Source: a virus
Reading direction: 5' to 3' (one strand)
Length of the DNA: 34,859 bases
IMG/VR virus record: IMGVR_UViG_3300017580_000001
Span: 1-34,859 of that record
The first letter of the stretch is position 1; each line of letters starts with the position of its first letter. The notes beneath the pieces were generated by a model. It was not told where the DNA came from. It made no database searches and saw nothing but the letters and a program-made list of their open reading frames with translations. Shown piece by piece: positions 29,760 through 34,859 of the stretch. A program made the translations under genes and the position numbers.

Positions 29760-30396
29760 TATCTTCACCATCAGTTATCTTTTTGACACGATTATTTATC
29801 TCCTCTTCTGTTATTTCTATTTCTTCAGGTATTTCATTAGGATCTGCCCAACTAAATCCAGAGTATGCATCTTTCTCTTGACTCTTCTTTAGTATGTCTA
29901 CCTTTTCAGGTGCATCCAATCCTAAGAGACTAGCCTTTCTTTTCTGTAGGCTAATGATACGATCTATAGCTGTAAGCTCTGCATCTTTTCCATCTAGTTT
30001 CGTTGCACGTTCCCACAACGAATTTATCATCTTCTCTATCCTACGAATCTCAATAACGATATACTTCTCTACGTTCTCTATTTTGTTTTCTACATACTTA
30101 CCTACTTCTCTTCTTACATCGTTTCCTACCTGATTGTCATTATAGTTTTTCGGTAGGTTCTGATAGTTTAGACTTGGATCTTCTTTGTACTTCTTAGTTA
30201 TGATCTCTGCTATCTCTTTATACTCATAACCCTGGACTTTAAGATCAAATACTAAGTTTCTACGCTTTGCAGTTGCTTCTTGTTGTACTGAACTATTGTT
30301 ACCAAAGTTAGATACATCTGGAAGTGCAGCTTTCTCATTTATCGGAAAACCGAAATCTAATTCATCAATATCAACTACCTTCCAATCTATAGGCAT
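29752..30396 (-). CDS. Probable terminase small subunit
   Basis: A 214-residue product. A helix-turn-helix is visible at about residues 45-70 (RRNLVFDLKVQGYEYKEIAE). The later segment (ELTAIDRIISLQKRKASLLG followed by LDAPEKVDI) is a pattern common in phage small-terminase-like proteins. An acidic C-terminus follows. These bind the packaging site and feed DNA to TerL. It is the first gene of the leftward unit, about 2.6 kb and one terminator upstream of terL, an unusual separation. Confidence 0.6.
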   Translation of the reverse strand: MPIDWKVVDIDELDFGFPINEKAALPDVSNFGNNSSVQQEATAKRRNLVFDLKVQGYEYKEIAEIITKKYKEDPSLNYQNLPKNYNDNQVGNDVRREVGKYVENKIENVEKYIVIEIRRIEKMINSLWERATKLDGKDAELTAIDRIISLQKRKASLLGLDAPEKVDILKKSQEKDAYSGFSWADPNEIPEEIEITEEEINNRVKKITDGEDNG

Positions 30397-30674
30397 AACT
30401 CCACTCTAATTCTCCTGTCTTATACAACGAACAATAACAACGGACCTATTATATACGTATGCACACAATCTGTTCCAGGCTACACACGCACACACACATA
30501 CACAAAACACCCACATCATACATACAAACAAACTACAAACTAAGTAAGCAAGTTACACTAACTAATAAAGTAAGTTAATAACTACGGGCGCGAAACACGC
30601 GCATGGGCATTTCTATATACGTACACGAAGATAACAGACGACATACCAAGTTATAAACTTACATATTTTTTTTA
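30397..30674. promoter_or_regulatory. Divergent control region
   Basis: This 278-nt gap separates leftward and rightward units and holds no ORF of note. TATATACGTA occurs at 30450-30459 and 30614-30623. On the minus strand the first reads TACGTATATAAT, a good -10 box about 50 nt before the small-terminase-like gene. Between them is a C/A-rich strand with many CACA repeats (30479-30540), then short AAGTAAG/AAGTTA repeats and a GCGCG/CGCGC hairpin (30590-30604). The plus-strand genes likely start from near 30650, where TTATAAA precedes a T-rich leader. Confidence 0.55.
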
Positions 30675-30869
30675 ATGAAGTCAGACTACAAAGTTTTTAA
30701 CCGAAGACACAAACTAGTAACTATAATGCAGAACTACAGAAATAAGATAGATGCTAAAAATGCATTTGCTAGACAAAAAGGCTACAAAGATTGGGGACAA
30801 ATGACAGTTAAGTTTAGAAATGCAAACAACGGACTAAAACAGCCTCCATTTGTTATCAAACGTGCATAG
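30675..30869 (+). CDS. Hypothetical basic protein
   Basis: A 64-residue, strongly basic product, first of the rightward unit, with ATG 30675 after a run of T. A helix (MQNYRNKIDAKNAFARQKGY) is followed by a basic strand region. It may bind nucleic acid. Of its six Arg codons four are AGA, and of three Ile codons two are ATA, matching the phage tRNAs. Confidence 0.6.
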   Translation: MKSDYKVFNRRHKLVTIMQNYRNKIDAKNAFARQKGYKDWGQMTVKFRNANNGLKQPPFVIKRA

Positions 30870-30897
30870 TATTTTTTTAACAAAGACTGACTACAAT

Positions 30898-31119
30898 ATG
30901 CTTATAGAAGAGGGCGATAAAGTTAAAATAAAAGAAGCTGATAGATTCGATAAGGAAGTCCATGAAGGTGATGTGTTCAAAGTAGTTAGCACATCTAATG
31001 ATGGAGAGTATTCGTTAGACTTTGATAGCCTAATCTTAAGACCTGTAAACTATGATCTAAATGATTCTAAGAATAACGTACAGTACGCATTTCCGTCTTG
31101 GATTGAAAAGTTAGACTAA
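30898..31119 (+). CDS. Hypothetical small SH3-like protein
   Basis: A 73-residue product using ATG 30898; the open frame starts at a TTG inside the previous gene. LIEEGDKVKIKEADRFDKEV followed by GDVFKVVSTSN resembles a KOW/SH3 barrel start. Acidic. Function unknown. Confidence 0.6.
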   Translation: MLIEEGDKVKIKEADRFDKEVHEGDVFKVVSTSNDGEYSLDFDSLILRPVNYDLNDSKNNVQYAFPSWIEKLD

Positions 31120-31123
31120 ACCT

Positions 31124-31366
31124 ATGACTAAGAGTGCATCTATGAGGATACTAAACACAAAACAAGATGTAAGAATAAGTTATGATGGTCGTCTTTTTAA
31201 GAGAGAAGAGTTTAATGACCTAAGTACAAACAATAAAGAAGTACAATGGTCTATGGTATCACATACTGGTGATGATATTATTTATACACCAGTAAATGTT
31301 ATGGAATCATACTCTGAAGATATACTCGAAACTAAATACCAAAAGCTAACCGATGAAACTAACTAA
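31124..31366 (+). CDS. Hypothetical protein
   Basis: An 80-residue product, ATG 31124, 4 nt after the preceding stop. Beta-rich first half (QDVRISYDGRLFKREEF), acidic C-terminus. Its C-terminal end overlaps the next start by 14 nt. The phrase 'RISYDGRLFKREEF' is similar to 'VKISYDEFNWLKW' of the next gene, so they may be distant copies. Confidence 0.6.
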   Translation: MTKSASMRILNTKQDVRISYDGRLFKREEFNDLSTNNKEVQWSMVSHTGDDIIYTPVNVMESYSEDILETKYQKLTDETN

Positions 31367-31550
31367 GATAGAACACTACTATAAGGATTCTAATGGAGAA
31401 ACTTACAAAAGAGTTAAGATAAGCTATGATGAATTTAATTGGCTAAAGTGGTACTGGAATGAAGAGTATGATGGAAGATGGAAACTGATAATAGATGAAG
31501 ACGAAAAATCAAGACTAGAATCTAAGCACCAAAAAGAGAAACTAAAGTGA
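31353..31550 (+). CDS. Hypothetical protein
   Basis: A 65-residue product rich in Trp, Tyr and charged residues (FNWLKWYWNEEYDGRWKLII). ATG at 31353 inside the previous gene's end. The C-terminus is a charged helix. Not recognised. Confidence 0.6.
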   Translation: MKLTKIEHYYKDSNGETYKRVKISYDEFNWLKWYWNEEYDGRWKLIIDEDEKSRLESKHQKEKLK

Positions 31551-31915
31551 GAAACGCATCTTACCCCAACTTCAACAACAAAGTTAATCCTAGTATTATG
31601 GCATACGTCGAAAAGGTAACAAAGAAGAATGAGGACTATGCATATGTTATCAAAGGTGCAATCTATAGGTGCAAAATCTCTATTATTGATTGGGGTAAAC
31701 ATGAAAACCTAGAAGGTAGAGACAGGTTTAGAATTACTGTCTACGTGATGGAACAGTCATACCACAAAACCACCGCATATGCTATTGCAGGTGAATGTGT
31801 ATATCTAGGCGTATCTCTCAAAGGTGCATGGGACGAAATTCAGTCCTACGTTGGCAAAGTACAAATGCCAGATGAACTTAAAGAACTACAACCTTTTATT
31901 GCTGAACAAACCTAA
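31547..31915 (+). CDS. Hypothetical protein with GTG start
   Basis: A 122-residue product. GTG at 31547 overlaps the upstream TGA as GTGA; an ATG 17 codons later (MAYVEKVTKK) is an alternative. A beta-rich body (YVIKGAIYRCKISIIDWGKH, RFRITVYVMEQSY) is followed by a helix. Unrecognised. Confidence 0.6.
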   Translation: MRNASYPNFNNKVNPSIMAYVEKVTKKNEDYAYVIKGAIYRCKISIIDWGKHENLEGRDRFRITVYVMEQSYHKTTAYAIAGECVYLGVSLKGAWDEIQSYVGKVQMPDELKELQPFIAEQT

Positions 31916-31938
31916 AACATTCAAAAATTAAAAGTACC

Positions 31939-32142
31939 ATGATTGCTGAACTTCAAATACCAACCGATGATGGTGAGAACTCTAAGTTTCTTTCAATGAA
32001 AGTATGGGAGATTGACTATATCTCATCTGTATCTACAACTGGACATACAGGTGCAAGTATTAACCATCCTGTTCACGTAAGAACAAATGATGGTGAAGAC
32101 TACTACCCTGTTCAGGTAAACTTTCGAGAAGAAAGCACCTAA
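31939..32142 (+). CDS. Hypothetical protein
   Basis: A 67-residue acidic, beta-rich product (MIAELQIPTDDGENSKFLSM, VHVRTNDGEDYYPVQV), ATG 31939 after an A-rich leader. Unrecognised. Confidence 0.55.
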   Translation: MIAELQIPTDDGENSKFLSMKVWEIDYISSVSTTGHTGASINHPVHVRTNDGEDYYPVQVNFREEST

Positions 32143-32172
32143 CAAACTAATACCTAACAAAGTATTACTATT

Positions 32173-32358
32173 ATGCAAGAGTTTGATATTGTAGATATCG
32201 GTAGTATCTCTGATCCTTATGTAATGATAGGGATTGATGATGAGTCTTACATTAAGATCGAAGTACCACCTGAAAGGATAACACGCCTGAAAGGTGCAGA
32301 CAAAATTAAACTAACTGTTCATCCTGTTTACAAGCGTAAAAGTAGAAATAATTCTTAG
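32173..32358 (+). CDS. Hypothetical protein
   Basis: A 61-residue product. The N-terminal part is acidic, beta-like (FDIVDIGSISDPYVMIGIDD), the C-terminal part basic (VYKRKSRNNS). Two bases separate it from the next gene. Unrecognised. Confidence 0.55.
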   Translation: MQEFDIVDIGSISDPYVMIGIDDESYIKIEVPPERITRLKGADKIKLTVHPVYKRKSRNNS

Positions 32359-32360
32359 AT

Positions 32361-32777
32361 ATGAGAGATAAACCCCTATTTGACGAAAGATATAGAGTTT
32401 CTACTGGACCATTTAAGTCTAATTCTAATGATGGTGTAGTTGGGTCTTTTCTTGTACCTACAAAGTCTATATCAGTCTTAGATAAAAGCAAGACACTAAA
32501 CCAGGACGGGCATATCATACAAACTATATCCCATGACGGCCATGAAACCGGATGGGAACATGTTTCTGTAACTGTAAACGATAAGTTTGCAGGTGATACT
32601 TTTGCCCCAAATTGGGAACAGATGTCAGTTGTAAAGCAAGCCTTTTGGAAGCCCAATGAGGTTGTTATGCAACTTCATCCAAAAGAAGAGAACTATGTTG
32701 ATATGCATAAAGACGTTCTCCACCTATGGAGTCCGGTAGATAAAAAGATACCAACTCCACCTAAAGAGTTGGTATAG
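32361..32777 (+). CDS. Hypothetical protein, last of the rightward unit
   Basis: A 138-residue product without a recognised family. It is mixed alpha/beta, with a His/Trp-rich centre (DGHIIQTISHDGHETGWEHV) that might bind metal. It ends 32 nt before a perfect terminator. Confidence 0.65.
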   Translation: MRDKPLFDERYRVSTGPFKSNSNDGVVGSFLVPTKSISVLDKSKTLNQDGHIIQTISHDGHETGWEHVSVTVNDKFAGDTFAPNWEQMSVVKQAFWKPNEVVMQLHPKEENYVDMHKDVLHLWSPVDKKIPTPPKELV

Positions 32778-32805
32778 GTAAATGTTACTCAAGTAAACAC
32801 ATAGA

Positions 32806-32843
32806 TAAAGGGCAGTCCTGAGATATGGACTGCCCTTTTTTTT
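32806..32843 (+). terminator. Perfect intrinsic terminator
   Basis: GGGCAGTCC (32810-32818) pairs exactly with GGACTGCCC (32827-32835), followed by eight T. A short AAA precedes the stem, so minus-strand termination of the lysis unit is weaker but possible. Confidence 0.95.
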
Positions 32844-32863
32844 ATACCTGAATGTTTTTCTCT

Positions 32864-33601
32864 CTAGTCTGTTAGGTTTCCTTGTATTCTTATACCTACT
32901 GTTGGGGATATTACTTGCCTATCTACATCAAAAGTAGCACCTAGGTCTACTTTCAGGTTATTTCTAAATGTAGCGTATGTACCTATCTCTATTCTGTTTG
33001 TTGTTCTATAGTTGTATGTACCATCCAAATAAGGACCAAAATCGAAATAATCAATGTTATGTGCATACTCCAATGTTGCTGTTCTAGCATTGGTCGGATT
33101 TATAACATCTATTAGGGTTCTGTTGTTACCAACTTGTACTGTAGGGTTTCCGTTCTTTAGTGGTAAAAGAAGAAACCCCTTTCTCAAGTTGGGAAAAGTT
33201 GCACTTACATTTAACTCTGGTTCATCAAAGTCTAGTATGCCCCTTGCCGTATCTAAAAACCTATAAACCGTATCCTTTTCTGTAATATACTTGGGTACTT
33301 TTACACGTACCGTCTCAACTCTAGTTTTAGGTGGTTTTTCCCGTAAATATGCCTCATCCGGCGTAGTCTCTCTAAGAAGCTGTGAGAGGCTCTTAGGGGC
33401 TTCCTTTGTAGGCAAGGGTCTACTACTGCCCCCATCCCCATTCGTCCATTGAGCGGACCACCTACCACCTAAGAAGACAGCTAAACCTATGAGCAACGCC
33501 GCAACGGAGAGAACGGCCCGTTTGGGGTACGATAATATCGTCTCATATAAGGATACAAAAGCAGATACAATTCTTCCGAATAATTCTCCAATTCCGAACA
33601 T
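32864..33601 (-). CDS. Membrane-anchored beta-rich periplasmic protein, candidate spanin-like
   Basis: A 245-residue product. One N-terminal membrane segment (residues 28-47, RAVLSVAALLIGLAVFLGGR) is followed by a Pro/Thr-rich linker and a beta-rich domain (TATLEYAHNIDYFDFGPYLD; RIEIGTYATFRNNLKVDLGA) with the alternating pattern of membrane or outer-envelope strands. Its start overlaps the lysin gene by 115 nt. Spanning the periplasm from an inner-membrane anchor would fit disruption of the outer membrane, but no lipobox or classic Rz coiled coil is present. Confidence 0.55.
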   Translation of the reverse strand: MFGIGELFGRIVSAFVSLYETILSYPKRAVLSVAALLIGLAVFLGGRWSAQWTNGDGGSSRPLPTKEAPKSLSQLLRETTPDEAYLREKPPKTRVETVRVKVPKYITEKDTVYRFLDTARGILDFDEPELNVSATFPNLRKGFLLLPLKNGNPTVQVGNNRTLIDVINPTNARTATLEYAHNIDYFDFGPYLDGTYNYRTTNRIEIGTYATFRNNLKVDLGATFDVDRQVISPTVGIRIQGNLTD

Positions 33602-34236
33602 GATTTAGTTGTTTCTTTCTCTTTTACAAATCTGCCTTCCGGTTTTGTAGGTATGAAGGCAACTATAGAAAAGTATGCACTTGGGTCTATGCATCTTTTC
33701 TTACGAAATATGCCCTGTCTACCGTTCTTTGTTGTGTTAGCCTCTACAGCCCATCCACACCTACCAGTCCATGTTGAGTCTACAAACCCAAAGTGACCGT
33801 GGTATCCATTCCCACGTCTCCACACAATTCCCCACCCAACTTTTGCAGTATCTCTTTTTCTAAGAACTTTTCTTGCCAATACAACTCTTTCTGACTCTAG
33901 GAAGTCTGTTGCAAGTGCTGACCTAATTTTAGGATACTTTGCACCTGTAATTTTAAGACACCAACTTCCTGTAGCAGCGCAGTAAGGTGTACCTTTATCA
34001 AAACCTAAGAATCTAAGTGACTTTAGTACGGGAACTTTTGGACCTGCATTATCACCTATTTCTTCAGTTGGTACAAAACTACTAAGTGTATCTAGGTGTT
34101 CAGGTTTTTCCTGACTAAAAGATACACTTTCAGGTACGCTACAAAATTGAACTAGGAAAAGCAATACAAGCACCAATGATCCAACCCGAATAAGCGACTG
34201 CCAAGGGGAGGTTTTCTTTTTCGATGATTTGGACAT
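33487..34236 (-). CDS. Endolysin with N-terminal membrane anchor (CHAP/NlpC-like)
   Basis: A 249-residue product using the ATG at 34236 (MSKSSKKKTSPWQ) rather than 34266. A basic start and a hydrophobic span (residues 15-31, LIRVGSLVLVLLFLVQF) look like a signal-anchor. The catalytic domain has TPYCAATGSWCLK (Cys86), GYHGHFGFV (His148) and AVEANT (Glu165/Asn167), the Cys-His-polar order of CHAP/NlpC peptidoglycan hydrolases. The C-terminal 38 residues overlap the next gene and may not be structured. Confidence 0.78.
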   Translation of the reverse strand: MSKSSKKKTSPWQSLIRVGSLVLVLLFLVQFCSVPESVSFSQEKPEHLDTLSSFVPTEEIGDNAGPKVPVLKSLRFLGFDKGTPYCAATGSWCLKITGAKYPKIRSALATDFLESERVVLARKVLRKRDTAKVGWGIVWRRGNGYHGHFGFVDSTWTGRCGWAVEANTTKNGRQGIFRKKRCIDPSAYFSIVAFIPTKPEGRFVKEKETTKSCSELENYSEELYLLLYPYMRRYYRTPNGPFSPLRRCS

Positions 34237-34435
34237 ACAAACTCCACCTATCGTCACAAAGATCAATTAGGTGTACAAATCCTACAGCCAAACCCAAGTT
34301 TACAACTCCACCTAGATGTTTTGTCCCAGGTAGACCTGAATAAAGCATTACCAGATTTACCGACAAAACAAACAAGAAAAGTGCCAAGATTCCCAGACTA
34401 AGCCTCTTCCACCTAATTTCACTCATTGTCTTCAT
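34139..34435 (-). CDS. Holin-like membrane protein
   Basis: A 98-residue product with three hydrophobic segments: about 12-32 (LGILALFLFVLSVNLVMLYS), 41-59 (GGVVNLGLAVGFVHLIDL) and 77-96 (LAVAYSGWIIGACIAF). Size, topology and position before an endolysin suggest a holin. The start may be ATG 34435 or 34426. It overlaps the lysin by 98 nt. Confidence 0.65.
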   Translation of the reverse strand: MKTMSEIRWKRLSLGILALFLFVLSVNLVMLYSGLPGTKHLGGVVNLGLAVGFVHLIDLCDDRWSLYVQIIEKENLPLAVAYSGWIIGACIAFPSSIL

Positions 34436-34730
34436 TTAGTTGTGATGTGTCTACGCCTTGACGTTCAAGTAGTATGTTAATCTTTTGGTCTATTTTCTCA
34501 ATCTGTATTCTAAGACTTTCTCTCTGATTATCAATCTCGTCTTGCCTCTCTTCTAGCTGTGTTATTCTTTCTTTTGCATTTGCTAAGTTTGTATTTACTG
34601 TTGTTACATTAAGTTTTACCTGCATGTAAGAAGTACCAACTGCAAGTACAACTGCAAATATAAACCACAATACTTGCTCTCTAAGTGCATTACCCCATTT
34701 GCTTTTGTTGTTGTCTGAATGATCTTTCAT
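34419..34730 (-). CDS. Single-pass membrane protein with coiled coil
   Basis: A 103-residue product. One membrane span at about residues 18-36 (QVLWFIFAVVLAVGTSYM), then a coiled coil (LANAKERITQLEERQDEIDN, IEKIDQKINILLERQ), the layout of Rz-like inner-membrane spanins, or of a holin/antiholin partner. First complete gene of the leftward lysis cassette. Confidence 0.6.
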   Translation of the reverse strand: MKDHSDNNKSKWGNALREQVLWFIFAVVLAVGTSYMQVKLNVTTVNTNLANAKERITQLEERQDEIDNQRESLRIQIEKIDQKINILLERQGVDTSQLNEDNE

Positions 34731-34776
34731 AAAATAATGCGATGATGGTTATACAATGGCTATATCTTACCCACCA

Positions 34777-34859
34777 TTAAACGTATTGTGCCAAAACTAC
34801 AAAATAATGCCCTATTTTTGCGTCTTCGTTCATCGTAGATTCATCAAACCCGCCTTTAG
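34777..34859 (-). CDS. Possible 3' end of a gene cut by the window edge
   Basis: On the minus strand one frame is open from the edge to TAA at 34777-34779, encoding 26 residues ending HYFVVLAQYV. It precedes the lysis cassette in the same direction. An internal ATG gives only 18 residues. The short length makes this uncertain. The gap 34731-34776 shows only a 10-nt direct repeat (AAAATAATGC at 34731 and 34801). Confidence 0.35.
   Translation of the reverse strand, partial: KGGFDESTMNEDAKIGHYFVVLAQYV

Noticed and set aside
30479-30540. CRISPR-like array in the CA-rich stretch
   Set aside because: No repeats of 20-40 nt with regular spacers; only short CA-type simple repeats.

Overview
This window is most of a tailed double-stranded DNA phage, probably a siphovirus with HK97-type head genes. 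It carries a terminase with both ATPase and nuclease motifs, an HK97-like portal, a Mu gpF-like head protein, a prohead protease, a coiled-coil/HK97 major capsid protein, a neck series, a G/GT-type frameshifted tail chaperone pair, a tape measure, baseplate-like proteins and tail fibres. There is no integrase, polymerase, helicase or CRISPR. The first and last genes are cut by the window edges, so replication genes may lie outside. The DNA is AT-rich, most starts lack a Shine-Dalgarno sequence and have A/T-rich leaders (often TTTATG or TTATG), and many proteins are strongly acidic. I infer a host from a group with weak SD use, such as Bacteroidota/Rhodothermota, possibly a halophile. This is inference, not identification.

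Layout. (1) 1-6028, plus strand: small zinc-ribbon and hypothetical genes, a terminator (1375-1415), a possible small regulator, a long RecT-like protein with its own terminator, a candidate partner protein, a MazG-like pyrophosphohydrolase and more hypotheticals. (2) 6001-6176: a GC-rich structured element and a strong terminator where the two transcription directions meet. (3) 6225-27442, minus strand: the late region, read right to left as TerL, portal, gpF-like, protease, capsid, sulfotransferase, glycosyltransferase, connectors, tail chaperones (frameshift), tape measure, baseplate, GH43-like fibre and lectin-like fibre. One plus-strand gene with a one-way terminator (23868-24353) interrupts it. 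(4) 27471-30396, minus strand: a terminator, two tRNAs, and tightly overlapping small genes behind a small-terminase-like gene. (5) 30397-30674: an AT-rich divergent control region. (6) 30675-32843, plus strand: eight small hypotheticals ending in a perfect terminator. (7) 32864-34859, minus strand: a lysis cassette of four overlapping membrane/lysin genes and a partial ORF at the edge.

Working together: the two tRNAs read AGA/AGG and probably AUA, codons the phage uses heavily. The fibre proteins appear able to bind and cut surface polysaccharide. The glycosyltransferase and sulfotransferase sit immediately downstream of the capsid gene, which suggests that a virion protein (or a host glycan) is decorated with sulfated sugar.

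The least explained signals are: two homologous GC-rich elements of about 100 nt (6001-6109 and 19078-19178) whose closing stem is kept by different base pairs; a perfect 19-bp stem inside the sulfotransferase coding sequence; a frameshift cassette with a perfect 9-bp hairpin; a prohead protease fused to DUF3140-like and TUDOR-like domains; and a shared SSB-like acidic DVF tail on two unlinked plus-strand proteins.
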